A program made the position numbers and the translations under genes. Shown here in pieces: positions 41,623-50,566 of a stretch of 64,000 nucleotides of DNA. Location: positions 1,681,501-1,745,500 of the forward strand of contig NZ_CP031416.1 of NCBI RefSeq assembly GCF_003367375.1. Direction: 5' to 3'. Position 1 is the stretch's first letter, and each line of letters starts with the position of its first letter. The notes under the pieces were generated by a model. It searched no databases and was not told the origin of the DNA. It worked only from the letters and a program-made list of their open reading frames with translations. This stretch comes from Gallaecimonas mangrovi. GTDB taxonomy: Bacteria > Pseudomonadota > Gammaproteobacteria > Enterobacterales > Gallaecimonadaceae.

Positions 41623-42045
41623 TTAATCCATGGCCGCCAGTAAGTTTCGGCACAGCCGCACGAAATCAGACGAGGTCAAAATTCCCACCAGCTTGCCGTT
41701 ATCGCTGACAACCGGCAGGCAGCCATGGCGGTGTTTTAAGAAGAAATCGGTGACCGCCAATAAGGGGGTGTCGGGGGTAACGGTGGCGCATTCGGTTTCC
41801 ACCAATTCGGATACCGGGCTTTGCCCTTCGCGTCGCTCCAGGGCATTGGCGCCATAGGTGGCCAGCAGGTTAATGACGGTGGCTATCATGCGCTTTTGGG
41901 TCAACATGCCGACAAATTGCTCACCGTCCATGATGGGCAGGTGGCGAATGCCCTTGTCACGGGTCAGGCTGTGGGCGTCTTTAAGGGTGGCGTTAAAGGG
42001 CAGGGTAACCAAGTCTTTGGTCATAATATCAGCGGCGGTATGCAT
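41623..42045 (-). CDS. Tandem CBS-domain protein
   Basis: 140 residues consisting of two CBS motifs: MTKDLVTLPFNATLKDAHSLTRDKGIRHLPIMDGEQFVGMLTQKRM and ECATVTPDTPLLAVTDFFLKHRHGCLPVVSDNGKLVGILTSSDFV (residues about 8-60 and 86-135). Such stand-alone proteins sense adenine nucleotides and regulate a partner, not identifiable here. Ribosome site AAGGAGG. It is on the same strand as the neighbouring genes but with gaps on both sides. Confidence 0.87.
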   Translation of the reverse strand: MHTAADIMTKDLVTLPFNATLKDAHSLTRDKGIRHLPIMDGEQFVGMLTQKRMIATVINLLATYGANALERREGQSPVSELVETECATVTPDTPLLAVTDFFLKHRHGCLPVVSDNGKLVGILTSSDFVRLCRNLLAAMD

Positions 42046-42120
42046 AAAGGCCTCCTTGAAAACCGGTATTGAAAAACGTTACAGCCTGGCTAGCGATGAT
42101 CTAAAACAAGGCCGCTGGCA

Positions 42121-42825
42121 TTAGCTGCTAAGACTGTAGCCACTCAAGATGGCGCTGCAAAGCAACAATATTGCCGCGCCGGTCAGTAACCATTGCGCGG
42201 CCAGGGTTTTGTGCGCTTTTAGTAAGGCAGCAAGCAGCAGGCACACTAGTGCTGCTGCCAGCGGCCAATAAAGGCTTGTGGCAGTTATGCCGTATTTATC
42301 GAGATGCCCGCCCCAAAGGCCAAGCCCCCACTGGCCGGCAATGAACAGCGTCAATGCCTGGCCGCCAGCCAGCCCCCATGCCCAGGCGCTTCCTTGCCAG
42401 CGATATAGACAAACCAGCCCCCAATACATCAGCGCCAGGCAGCACGCCAAGGCGAAGAGGTGCTGGGAGCGGTAGGGCGGTGCATAGAGGCTGTCATTAA
42501 CGTTATCGCGCAGCTGGTAAAAGGCGCCATCAATCGTGGGGTAGAGCCAGGCGTTATAAAGCACCAAAGCCAGGGCCACAGTGGCAACGGCCAGCAAGTA
42601 GCGGCCTAAAATGGTTTTGGATTGTGGCTGGCTTAGCACCAATAGTGGCGCTGCCAGCATTAATGCCGGCAGCATTAATAGCGCGCTGCTAAAGCCCATG
42701 GGGCCACCGGTGTCGGTGCCGCTATTAAGGTTGGCAACACTAAACACCGTTAACAGCGCCGCTAATGCAAGGCCGGCTGATTTGGCTGTGGCCCGGGCGA
42801 AAGTGGCGAATGTTGTGTGTGGCAT
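42121..42825 (-). CDS. Unrecognised integral membrane protein
   Basis: 234 residues with about seven hydrophobic segments (e.g. GLALAALLTVFSVANLNSG at the start, LLMLPALMLAAPLLVL, YLLAVATVALALVLY). Aromatic-rich loop DGAFYQLRDNVNDSLYAPPYRSQ. I recognise no family. The start codon follows the lldD stop without a gap (TAAATG), so it is translationally coupled to the L-lactate dehydrogenase gene. The context suggests, without proof, a link to lactate use or membrane bioenergetics. Confidence 0.6.
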   Translation of the reverse strand: MPHTTFATFARATAKSAGLALAALLTVFSVANLNSGTDTGGPMGFSSALLMLPALMLAAPLLVLSQPQSKTILGRYLLAVATVALALVLYNAWLYPTIDGAFYQLRDNVNDSLYAPPYRSQHLFALACCLALMYWGLVCLYRWQGSAWAWGLAGGQALTLFIAGQWGLGLWGGHLDKYGITATSLYWPLAAALVCLLLAALLKAHKTLAAQWLLTGAAILLLCSAILSGYSLSS

Positions 42826-43989
42826 TTATTCGTAAGCGTCAAAAAAGCCTTTGGGAATAAGCAGGTTATGGCGGCCAACTTCGCTTAACTGCCGCTCGCC
42901 ACAAAGCGCCATGGAAATATCTAACTCTTTTTGCATCACTTCTAAGGCTTTAGTGACCCCCGCTTCACCCATGGCGCCAAGGCCATAAATGTAAGCGCGA
43001 CCCGCCATGCAGCCGTCGGCGCCAAGCGCCATGGCTTTTAAAATATCCTGGCCGGAGCGAATACCCGAGTCCATATAGACCTCGGTTCTACCGCCGACGG
43101 CGGCGAGAATGCTGGGCAGCATCCGAATAGACGACAAGGCACCGTCGAGCTGCCGGCCACCGTGGTTAGAGACAATAATGGCGTCAGCGCCAAAGTCGGC
43201 GGCGCGGCGGGCGTCGTCTTCGTCGAGAATGCCTTTAAGAATGAGTTTGCCGCCCCACATGTCACGGATGGCAGCAATTTTGTCCCAGTCGAGTTTGGGG
43301 TCGAACTGTTCAGCGGTCCAGCTGAATAACGAAGAAGCGTCGGTTACCCCTTTGGCGTGGCCGATGATGTTGCCAAAAAAGCGCCGCTTGGTTTTGAGCA
43401 TTTCCATTCCCCAGCCCCACTTGGTGGCAAGGTCAATCATGTTGGGAATGGTCATTTTCGGCGGTGCCGACAAGCCGTTTTTTAAGTCTTTATGGCGCTG
43501 GCCCAGGATCTGTAAATCCAAGGTGAGCACCAGGGCTGAGCAGCCCGCCTTTTTGGCCCTTTCAATAACGGCGGCTAAAAATTCCTGGTCACGCATTACG
43601 TAAAGCTGGAACCAAAACGGGGCGCTGGTGTGGGCGGCTACGTCTTCAATAGAGCAAATCGACATGGTCGACAGGGTATAAGGTACGCCAAATTTTTCAG
43701 CGGCTTTCGCCGCTTTTATTTCGCCATCTGCGCGCTGCATGCCGGTTAACCCTACCGGGCTAAGAGCCAACGGCATCGCCACCTTTTGCCCTAATAGGCT
43801 GCCTTCGGTACTGCGCCCCGACATATCAACCGCCACCTTTTGTTTAAGGCGAATGCGGGTAAAGTCGGTGGTGTTTTCACGGAAGGTTTGTTCGGTATAA
43901 CTGCCGGATTCGGCATAGTCATAGAACATTTTGGGAACGCGGCGATGATAAAGACGTTTCAGATCGTCAATACAGGTAATGACGGCCAT
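42826..43989 (-). CDS. lldD: FMN-dependent L-lactate dehydrogenase / alpha-hydroxy-acid oxidase family
   Basis: 387 residues. The FMN barrel carries PLALSPVGLTGMQRADGE, the substrate-site YDYAESGSYTEQTF at the N-terminus, FWFQLYVMRDQEF, LTLDLQILGQR, and the catalytic SNHGGRQLDGA (His around 272) followed by MDSGIRSGQDILKAMALGADGCMAGRAY. It oxidises L-lactate (or a related hydroxy acid) and passes electrons to the quinone pool. Start at 43989 with AGGAAG; the longer ORF from 44028 lacks a site. The closest reading is LldD; a glycolate- or mandelate-oxidising relative is possible. Confidence 0.87.
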   Translation of the reverse strand: MAVITCIDDLKRLYHRRVPKMFYDYAESGSYTEQTFRENTTDFTRIRLKQKVAVDMSGRSTEGSLLGQKVAMPLALSPVGLTGMQRADGEIKAAKAAEKFGVPYTLSTMSICSIEDVAAHTSAPFWFQLYVMRDQEFLAAVIERAKKAGCSALVLTLDLQILGQRHKDLKNGLSAPPKMTIPNMIDLATKWGWGMEMLKTKRRFFGNIIGHAKGVTDASSLFSWTAEQFDPKLDWDKIAAIRDMWGGKLILKGILDEDDARRAADFGADAIIVSNHGGRQLDGALSSIRMLPSILAAVGGRTEVYMDSGIRSGQDILKAMALGADGCMAGRAYIYGLGAMGEAGVTKALEVMQKELDISMALCGERQLSEVGRHNLLIPKGFFDAYE

Positions 43990-44015
43990 GCGGACTTCCT
44001 TAGTGATGGCGAGAC

Positions 44016-44040
44016 GAAAAAGGGCCACTAAGGCCCTTTG
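44016..44040 (-). terminator. Intrinsic terminator of the DUF2127 gene
   Basis: On the minus strand AAAGGGCC, loop TTAGT, GGCCCTTTTTC, between the DUF2127 gene and lldD. Confidence 0.75.
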
Positions 44041-44086
44041 GGATAATACGGCTAGACTGCTCCTAACATCCTGTTAAGGCAAGTGT

Positions 44087-44578
44087 TTATGTCTTTATGG
44101 TTTTGTTAGCGGCCGGGTTTGCTTTGTTTTTACGACTTTCCCTTAGCACCCAAGCCATATAGGCCACCACCGTGATATTAATCAGCATCACCACCAAGGT
44201 AACCCCGTTGGGGTTGGTGACCATTTCAAAGAGTTCAAACGGCAGGTACACAGCGCCACTTAACAGCGCAAACCATTCGGTCCAGGTGTAGCTGCGCCAT
44301 AAACCGTAGGCTTCAACAAAACGAATAAGGCCGTAAAGCACGGCCAGCAGTGCAACAATACCCACCCGAGACGGAGCAAACCAATCGCTGTGGTTAACCA
44401 CAAAGGCATAAATAGGATTACTGTGGCTAAGGCCAATGCGGCTCAGTATACGCTCAATGTTTTCGGCTAGATGATCCCCAGCCAGTTGATGAAGCACCAG
44501 GGCGACAATCATGGCCAATATCCCCTTACTGGCCTCCAATAGCGCGACGGCGCGCAACCCCTTTTTAACGTCTGACAT
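44087..44578 (-). CDS. DUF2127 family membrane protein
   Basis: 163 residues, about four hydrophobic segments. The N-terminal KGLRAVALLEASKGILAMIVALVLH and the later VEAYGLWRSYTWTEWFALLSGAVYLPFELFEMV are the pattern of DUF2127 proteins, inner-membrane proteins of unknown function. Start chosen at 44578 (MSDVKKGL), where family alignment begins, although its ribosome site is weak. Monocistronic with its own terminator. Confidence 0.8.
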   Translation of the reverse strand: MSDVKKGLRAVALLEASKGILAMIVALVLHQLAGDHLAENIERILSRIGLSHSNPIYAFVVNHSDWFAPSRVGIVALLAVLYGLIRFVEAYGLWRSYTWTEWFALLSGAVYLPFELFEMVTNPNGVTLVVMLINITVVAYMAWVLRESRKNKANPAANKTIKT

Positions 44579-44690
44579 AATCAAAGAACTGGCAAATGGC
44601 ATTGCAGTATAGACCGGACCCACAACCGGGCGAAGCGCCTTTTTATAACAAGTTGTGACCTGCCTAAAAGCTGTACAAGGTATTGCTGTT

Positions 44691-45386
44691 TTATTCAGCT
44701 AAAGCGCGGGCCACCGCTTGTTCGGTGTGAATGGCGGTGGTGTCAAAAAGCGGGGTTGGGGTATCGCTTTGGCTAAGCAGCAGGCCAATTTCTGTGCAAC
44801 CTAAAATGACCCCTTCAGCACCATCGGCCACCAAGCTTGCAATGATGGCTAAAAAAGCGCGGCGCGATGCCTCTGAAATAACGCCAAGGCAAAGCTCGTT
44901 ATAAATCACCTGGTGCACCAGGGCGCGCTGCTCGCTATTGGGGACCAGAACCTCAATGCCGTGGCGGTTTTGCAAGCGGCCCTTATAAAAATCCTGTTCC
45001 ATGGTAAAGGCCGTGCCCAGCAAGCCAACCCGGCGGATATTGCGCGCTTTTAGCGCCGCGGCGGTGGCATCAGCAATGTGCAATAAGGGAATGCTTAGCG
45101 CCGCTTCAATCTCGGGGGCAACCTTGTGCATGGTGTTTGTGCCAATCAGTAAGAAGTCGGCGCCAGCGGCTTGTACCTTAACGGCAGCAGCTGCCAGGGC
45201 CTTGGCCGCGCTGTCCCAGTCGCCTTGGTGTTGGTAATGTTCAATTTCAGCAAAATCAACGCTGTAAAGGGCAATTTTGGCCGAGTGCAAACCGCCCTTG
45301 GCAGCCTTAACGCCTTCATTGAGCAGGCGATAATAGCTAAGGGTTGACTCCCAACTCATGCCGCCCAAAAGGCCGATGGTTTTCAT
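44691..45386 (-). CDS. Aspartate/glutamate racemase family protein
   Basis: 231 residues. The start MKTIGLLGGMSWESTLSYYRLLN and the two active-site regions GTNTMHKV (Thr replacing the first Cys, around 84) and LGCTEIGLLLS (Cys around 197) match the YgeA/RacX-type subgroup of amino-acid racemases, in which the first catalytic Cys is replaced. E. coli YgeA has the same Thr/Cys pair and racemises several amino acids slowly. It overlaps by four bases the small membrane gene before it. Confidence 0.85.
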   Translation of the reverse strand: MKTIGLLGGMSWESTLSYYRLLNEGVKAAKGGLHSAKIALYSVDFAEIEHYQHQGDWDSAAKALAAAAVKVQAAGADFLLIGTNTMHKVAPEIEAALSIPLLHIADATAAALKARNIRRVGLLGTAFTMEQDFYKGRLQNRHGIEVLVPNSEQRALVHQVIYNELCLGVISEASRRAFLAIIASLVADGAEGVILGCTEIGLLLSQSDTPTPLFDTTAIHTEQAVARALAE

Positions 45387-45601
45387 TTGGCTTTCTCAGT
45401 CAGCACAGATTCCTGCTTTTTAAAAAGCAGGATCACTAAATACACCACCCCGGCCGCAGGCATGATAGACAGCACAAACCCCAGCACCGCCGCAAGCCAG
45501 GGGTATTTCACTTTGCCGCGGGCCAGCCAATAGCTAAGCACCGCCACCACCACGGCAAAAACGGCAATAAATTGGCCAAGCAATGTTATGTTGATGTCCA
45601 T
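45383..45601 (-). CDS. Small membrane protein upstream of the racemase
   Basis: 72 residues with two hydrophobic helices (about 6-28 and 38-62) and a lysine-rich tail (KKQESVLTEKAK). The ribosome site is GAGG. Its stop codon overlaps the racemase start (ATGA), so the two are coupled. No family recognised; could be a phospholipase-D-nuclease-like N-terminal membrane fragment type protein, but that is speculative. Confidence 0.6.
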   Translation of the reverse strand: MDINITLLGQFIAVFAVVVAVLSYWLARGKVKYPWLAAVLGFVLSIMPAAGVVYLVILLFKKQESVLTEKAK

Positions 45602-45636
45602 GTCTGTGTCCTCTTTAGCCTTAACGGTGGCGGCTT

Positions 45637-46548
45637 TTACTGTGATTTGAGCTTGATGGAGGTAACCATCTTTTCAAAGGCTGGCAAATAGGTGGCGCGG
45701 TCTTTTTCAGCGCTTTCACCAAGGGCCAGCGTATAGCCTTGCTGGTTAAAGGTCATTACCTGATAAACAAACATCGGTGCCTGCGATTTGTTGTCTTTGG
45801 CGGTGGCAAAGATTTGATAGCCCGCCTGGCCGGCCATGGTTACCGGCAACACCTTTTCAATATGAATATCGCCAAGGGTGGCAATAGAGTTGAGGTGGTT
45901 AACCGCCTCTTGTTTGGCATCGGCTACCTGATAATTTGCCGTGGTCGACAGCCCCACCATAAAGACCGGGTCGCTTTGGTTTTTACGCTGGTTTTCGCCG
46001 TTGGGCGTCAAAATAGCATTTTGGCCAATGGTCCAGGCAATTTTAAAGGGCGCTACCGGCTCAAGGCTAAAACCAAGGGCCTTGATGGGATCAGAGCCCT
46101 TGACGTAACGAATGGCCATTAAGGCTTTTTGCAGTTCGGTGCGCTGCTCGCCCGAGGTGTAGGTAGCAATCACCCCCAGCAGTTTGCCGTGATGATTAAT
46201 GGCTAAAAACCACTTACGCACGGTTTTGTTGTTCACCGCCTGGGTAATATCCAGCAGCAAGCCCTGGTCGCTAGCGATGGTCACCGGGGTTTTTGACAAT
46301 ACCACCATGCCTTTGGCTTTTAATTGGGCTTTATCTGCAAAACCGGCAATGGCTTGCTGATAAGGGGCGGGCAGCTGCATCACCATAATGGCTTCGCCCA
46401 GCGCCTGGTTGGCAAAGCCGTTTAACCGGGCGGAAGGGGTAAAGCCGGGCGGCGGTGTTAAATCAACATCGGTGCCAGGTACCACTTGGGCATAGGCAAA
46501 AGCGAAGGGGAAAAGGGTCAGAACCAACAAAGACCAAGCTTTAATCAT
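45637..46548 (-). CDS. Exported hypothetical protein
   Basis: 303 residues with a clear signal peptide (MIKAWSLLVLTLFPFAFAYA). The mature part opens with VVPGTDVDLTPPPGFTPS, often seen in secreted proteins beginning with a beta domain, and repeats the theme later; it shows no membrane segments or cysteines. The ending YLPAFEKMVTSIKL resembles PsbP/DcrB-like proteins, where a final helix follows the sheet. I would call it periplasmic and possibly DcrB-like; function unknown. Single gene, divergent from apbE. Confidence 0.65.
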   Translation of the reverse strand: MIKAWSLLVLTLFPFAFAYAQVVPGTDVDLTPPPGFTPSARLNGFANQALGEAIMVMQLPAPYQQAIAGFADKAQLKAKGMVVLSKTPVTIASDQGLLLDITQAVNNKTVRKWFLAINHHGKLLGVIATYTSGEQRTELQKALMAIRYVKGSDPIKALGFSLEPVAPFKIAWTIGQNAILTPNGENQRKNQSDPVFMVGLSTTANYQVADAKQEAVNHLNSIATLGDIHIEKVLPVTMAGQAGYQIFATAKDNKSQAPMFVYQVMTFNQQGYTLALGESAEKDRATYLPAFEKMVTSIKLKSQ

Positions 46549-46672
46549 TGAGAATATTCCAAATACGGTTTACCGCGAGTTTTATGTATCAAGGCTATCA
46601 AGCAGTAGAGTCTTAAAAGGGCTGCTGATAGACTTTGCGCCAACTTTTGTTGGACGAAAAAGGCCATTTATC

Positions 46673-47758
46673 ATGCCTATCCCTGCTCGATTCAAGGGCG
46701 CATTTCCTCGTAACCTGCTTCGTTTAAGCCTTAGCACCTGTGCTGGCGCCCTATTACTGAGCGGCTGTAGTAAGCCGCCGATGCTGGAAAAAGTGCAGGG
46801 TTTTGCCGAAGGCACCACCTACCATATCAGTTGGTGGTCTAAAAAACCGGTGCCAGTGGCAGATATCAAGGCGGGTTTTAATACCACCCTTGCGCAAATT
46901 GACAAAGAACTGTCCACCTACCGCAAAGATTCCTACATTTCCCGCTTTAACCAGAGCCATTCAACGGACTGGCAACCGGCGTCCAAAGACTTTATCGAAC
47001 TGTTGGAAATAGCCAAAGACATCGAGCATAAAACGCAAGGCTGTTACGACCCCACCATTGGGCCACTGTTTGACCTTTGGGGCTTTCAAAACAATGTATT
47101 GCATGTGCCAACGCAGGCGCAAATTGATGCGGTGAAGGGCGATTTGGGCATGGACAAAATCAAGATTGACCCGGCCAAAATGCAGATCCGCAAAACCGTT
47201 GCCCAGCTGCAAATTGACTTGTCGTCCATGGGCGAGGGCTACACCATCGGTAAGTTAAGCCAAGTTCTAGAAGCCAACGGCATTAATAACTATTTAGTGG
47301 AATTTGGCGGCGACATGAAAATTAAGGGCCACAAGCCCAATGGTGATAAATGGCGCATTGCCATTGAAAAGCCGGTGATGGACAAGAAAAACGACAGCCC
47401 CGAGGTGTACAAGATTGTCACTATCAATGATGAAAAAGGGGTAACTCTTGATACTTCAGGCACTTACCACCACAACTTTGATGTGAACGGTAAGGAATAC
47501 TCGCACATTCTTGACCCCCGCACTGGCGCCCCGGTAACGCACAACCTGGTGTCAGCCTCGGTGTTTGGCAGCGATCCTCGGGTTAGTGATGCCTGGGCTA
47601 CTGCCATGCTTTGCCTTGGCCCACAAGAAGGCAAAGCGGTGGCCGCCAAAGAACATTTACCGGTGTTCTTTATCACCAATGACAACGGCAAGTTTGATAA
47701 CGACCAAAGCGAAGCGCTGGCAACCTCAAAACGCGTGACCTTTGAAAAGAACGAATAA
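46673..47758 (+). CDS. apbE: FAD:protein FMN transferase ApbE
   Basis: 361 residues, lipoprotein signal with lipobox LLLSGC. The conserved YHISWWS start, FNQSHSTDWQPAS, the LDLSSMGEGYTIGKLSQVL-type block (QIDLSSMGEGYTI) and the C-terminal YSHILDPRTGAPV with VFGSDPRVSDAWATAML match ApbE. It attaches FMN covalently to threonine or serine of Nqr/Rnf or related subunits in the periplasm, using FAD and Mg. In many marine bacteria apbE follows nqrF; here it stands alone. Ribosome site AAGG. Confidence 0.92.
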   Translation: MPIPARFKGAFPRNLLRLSLSTCAGALLLSGCSKPPMLEKVQGFAEGTTYHISWWSKKPVPVADIKAGFNTTLAQIDKELSTYRKDSYISRFNQSHSTDWQPASKDFIELLEIAKDIEHKTQGCYDPTIGPLFDLWGFQNNVLHVPTQAQIDAVKGDLGMDKIKIDPAKMQIRKTVAQLQIDLSSMGEGYTIGKLSQVLEANGINNYLVEFGGDMKIKGHKPNGDKWRIAIEKPVMDKKNDSPEVYKIVTINDEKGVTLDTSGTYHHNFDVNGKEYSHILDPRTGAPVTHNLVSASVFGSDPRVSDAWATAMLCLGPQEGKAVAAKEHLPVFFITNDNGKFDNDQSEALATSKRVTFEKNE

Positions 47759-47786
47759 AAAAAGCCCCTGTTACAGGGGCTTTTTT
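47757..47786. terminator. Bidirectional terminator; the opposing gene's stop codon lies in it
   Basis: AAAAAAAGCCCCTG, loop TTA, CAGGGGCTTTTTT. The Nudix gene ends (TAA) within the loop, so the structure closes both convergent genes. Confidence 0.87.
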
Positions 47787-48517
47787 GTAGCAAAGAAGGT
47801 TTCGTGTTTTTTATAAGGGCCGGTGTTATTCACCGGCTCTATTGGTTTAAGGCCATCGGTGCCCACCAGCTCTGCCACCATTTGCCGGTTAAAAGCGGCG
47901 TTGCGCGGGTCATTGACGAAGCTGTCTAGTGCCACCCAGCGGGCATCTAAGATCTCGCCACTGTCTTCAATGGCGATGTGCTCGGTTAGCGGTGTCATGC
48001 GGCAGATAAAGTAAATATTGGTGCGGCCAAACTGCACTGGCTGGCGAGAGGTAAAACCCAGCACCGCCTCAAAGCGGGTAGCAATGCCGGTTTCTTCGCG
48101 CACTTCCCGGATAATGGAGCTTTCAATTTTCTCGCCCAGCTCAATGTGGCCACCGGGCAGTTTGTAGCCTTGCATGCCGTGCTCTTGTACCACCAACAGT
48201 TGCTGCTGGGCATTTAGCACCAGCGCCCCGGCGCCTAAGGTATGGGTGGGAATAAAAGGCACAAATTCGGTGCTGGGCGCTTTATGAATTAAGGTAACTT
48301 CCTGCTCTTGGCAGTTATGAAACACAAAGCCTTGGGCAGTGGCTTCGCCCACCAAAAGGGCATGGCTTATGGGCAGGGTGAGCCAAATCAGGTTTTTCTG
48401 CTCGCCTCTGGCAAAGGCCAGCAACTCGGCAAGTTCAGCGCTAAATTGTGACGGGTTTTCGGGCAGGGCGTTAGGGTCAATAATAACGCCATTAAAATGG
48501 TCTAAAGCAAACTTCAC
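47771..48517 (-). CDS. Nudix hydrolase (NUDT6-like)
   Basis: 248 residues. The Nudix box GGHIELGEKIESSIIREVREETGI occupies about residues 122-145 (G-x5-E-x7-R-E-U-x-E-E-x-G-U pattern intact). The N-terminal 90 residues (LIWLTLPISHALLVGEATAQGFVFHNC) match the extension seen in NUDT6-type proteins. It hydrolyses a nucleoside diphosphate derivative; the substrate is unknown. Starts with GTG at 48517 after AAGGGA. Convergent with apbE. Confidence 0.87.
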   Translation of the reverse strand: MKFALDHFNGVIIDPNALPENPSQFSAELAELLAFARGEQKNLIWLTLPISHALLVGEATAQGFVFHNCQEQEVTLIHKAPSTEFVPFIPTHTLGAGALVLNAQQQLLVVQEHGMQGYKLPGGHIELGEKIESSIIREVREETGIATRFEAVLGFTSRQPVQFGRTNIYFICRMTPLTEHIAIEDSGEILDARWVALDSFVNDPRNAAFNRQMVAELVGTDGLKPIEPVNNTGPYKKHETFFATKKPL

Positions 48518-48595
48518 AGCTTATCCCTTACGGCTAACGGCCACACCAGCTTACGCCTTTTATGCACCTTGTTACACCAAGCCTTTTGGCCGTTG

Positions 48596-49432
48596 TCAGG
48601 CTTTTAATGCCATCAATTGGCGGCTTAAGGCGGCCAGATAGTCGTGGCCAAAAGGGCCGGCTTCGAGGTTTTTTGCCAAAAAGGCGGGCAGGTCGGCTTG
48701 GTACTGGCCACTTTCGGAAGCAATGGCCAAGGCGAGGGCGGTAACGGTATCGACATCGCCCCCGAAATCCACTCCCATTAACAACAGCGCTGACAAGCTG
48801 TCGGCGTTTTTAAGTAGCGTCAGTACCGCATTAACGGTTTCCCAGGCGCTGCATGGCACTTCGCCGTGCCAGTTGTCGTCCCAAAAACCGCCGCCGTGCT
48901 GGCTAACAAAGGCGCTAAGCCCGGCTTTGTCGCCCCGCTGATACAGCATGTAATGGGCCGCCAAAGCAATCGCTTGGGCAGACTCAATAGCTTCCGGGGT
49001 GTCGTGGGTAACTTGTGCTTGCAGCTTGGCGTAGTGCAGCAAGGTTTCAATATCAGCCAGCACACCAAGGGGAGCGGCGCGCATGGCGGCGCCGTTACGA
49101 CTGCTGTTGGGGTTAATCTGCTCAAGCAGCTCCTGGCCGTCGTTAACGCTATCAAGTAGCGCTTGAAAACCGCTGGAATACCCCAGGCGCCGGTCGCGCT
49201 TGTAGCAGGCCACAAAGTGGTTAGCGATATTGGTTTTGGTCCAGGGCGCTTTACTGATAAGCAGCTCGCTAATTGCCAGCGACATTTGGGTGTCGTCGGT
49301 ATAACAGCCGGCCTTAATACCCAAACCGTGCTGCTGGTAGCCGGTTAACTTGTTGTGTTGGTCAATTTTTTCGCGGGGGGCAAATTCAAAACCGGCGCCG
49401 TAGGCATCGCCAATGGCTAAAGCCAATAACAT
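48596..49432 (-). CDS. ADP-ribosylglycohydrolase family protein
   Basis: 278 residues. The family metal-binding motifs are present: IGDAYGAGFEF near the start, CYTDDTQMSLAISE (residues about 42-55), and GGDVDTVTALALAIA near the C-terminus, where DVDT replaces the usual D-x-D-T. These coordinate two Mg ions in DraG/ARH enzymes. It removes ADP-ribose from a target or cleaves a related ADP-ribosyl compound. Start at 49432 with AAAGGGA. No ADP-ribosyltransferase partner is nearby. Confidence 0.88.
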   Translation of the reverse strand: MLLALAIGDAYGAGFEFAPREKIDQHNKLTGYQQHGLGIKAGCYTDDTQMSLAISELLISKAPWTKTNIANHFVACYKRDRRLGYSSGFQALLDSVNDGQELLEQINPNSSRNGAAMRAAPLGVLADIETLLHYAKLQAQVTHDTPEAIESAQAIALAAHYMLYQRGDKAGLSAFVSQHGGGFWDDNWHGEVPCSAWETVNAVLTLLKNADSLSALLLMGVDFGGDVDTVTALALAIASESGQYQADLPAFLAKNLEAGPFGHDYLAALSRQLMALKA

Positions 49433-49473
49433 GGCAGGTCCCTTTCTTAAACTCGATTAATTGCAAGCCTACC

Positions 49474-49959
49474 TTAACGGCGCTGAATAAGGTCTAAGTC
49501 TTCAGCGTAAAGGCTGATGGCACGGCCATAAGCGTTAATGCCGTCGTGACGGCTGATGGCAACGGTCAGTTTTAGCATCAGTGCCAGCGCTTCTTTGTGG
49601 CGGCCAAGGTTATAAAGGCAAATGGCGTAAAAAGGCTGCACTTCCAATGCCTCAGGAAAGTCTTGCAGCAGTGCTTCAAATAACGGCAATGCAGCCTGGT
49701 ATTGCCCCAGACAGCGCAGGGTTGATGCCAGGCCAAACTGCGCTTCAAAACGGTCTTGGGGGGATAAATCCCCGGTCAGTGCCTGGCGGTAATGTTCAGC
49801 GGCGTTTAATTCTTGGCCTTGGTTATCGAAACTCCAGGCGATATGCAGGTGGGCAAGCGCGGCATCTGCGCCGGTTAATAGCGGGTAGAGCAGGGCGCGG
49901 CAGCCCTCAAAATCACCTTGGCGCCGCCGGGCGATGGCGTTATCAACTATTGATTTCAC
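49474..49959 (-). CDS. Tetratricopeptide-repeat protein
   Basis: 161 residues with about three TPR-like helical hairpins (LAHLHIAWSFDNQGQELNAAEHYRQAL, FGLASTLRCLGQYQAALPLFEALL, PFYAICLYNLGRHKEALALML). TPR proteins bind partners; none is evident. The start codon is GTG at 49959, overlapping the stop of the exported gene upstream (GTGA). The two are therefore a translationally coupled pair. Soluble, cytoplasmic. Confidence 0.8.
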   Translation of the reverse strand: MKSIVDNAIARRRQGDFEGCRALLYPLLTGADAALAHLHIAWSFDNQGQELNAAEHYRQALTGDLSPQDRFEAQFGLASTLRCLGQYQAALPLFEALLQDFPEALEVQPFYAICLYNLGRHKEALALMLKLTVAISRHDGINAYGRAISLYAEDLDLIQRR

Positions 49960-50411
49960 GGGTTATCAACCATGGCGCCTTTAATGGATTCAATCACGGT
50001 GTTTTGCAGCAAGTCGTTGGAACGGCCTTCCATGTCTTTACTGACCTCAGACTGCAAATCTTTGAGCTTTTGAATATAGGGCGACTTGGCCTTTTGTGTC
50101 ATTAGGGAGCGGAGCTCTTTACCCGAAAAATAGTGCAGGTAAGCATCGGCAAGGTCTTGGTTCCACTCGCCTTGGTGCGCGGTAGTGGCTTTGTGCACCG
50201 AGGCCTTTAAGCGGGTAAAAGCGGCTTTGTCGCCAATGGCGGCAGACAGCTTTTTAAAGGTTGCGGTGCGGGCTGCAATGCCCATGGTGACGGTTTCAAA
50301 GTTATTGCCAAGGCCGGTTTTTTGCACAAAGGCTAAGGCGTCGTGCTGGTCGTTGGCAAAAGCGATACTGGGCAACAGTACCAAGCAAAGTAACAAGCAT
50401 TTTTTAAGCAT
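49956..50411 (-). CDS. Exported protein, DUF2059-like
   Basis: 151 residues with signal peptide MLKKCLLLCLVLLPSIAFA. The segment DAYLHYFSGKELRSLMTQKAKSPYIQKLKDLQSEV resembles the DUF2059 signature (Y-x-x-x-F-t-x-x-E-L ... SP-x-x-x-K), found in periplasmic proteins of unknown function. Upstream gene of the TPR pair. The start has AAAAG about 8 bases upstream. Confidence 0.68.
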   Translation of the reverse strand: MLKKCLLLCLVLLPSIAFANDQHDALAFVQKTGLGNNFETVTMGIAARTATFKKLSAAIGDKAAFTRLKASVHKATTAHQGEWNQDLADAYLHYFSGKELRSLMTQKAKSPYIQKLKDLQSEVSKDMEGRSNDLLQNTVIESIKGAMVDNP

Positions 50412-50566
50412 GGATCTCTTTTCTACTGCAAACTGCGGCGGCGCCGATGTGGAGCAATAGACTGCCCCACTGGCGGAAGGTTCCTTGAACTGAGCCCAGC
50501 ATTCTTCTTCGCCTGCGGGCCGGCTTAAGCGCGGGGAGTTCTCGGCGTCTAGGCATGGCGCCGTTG

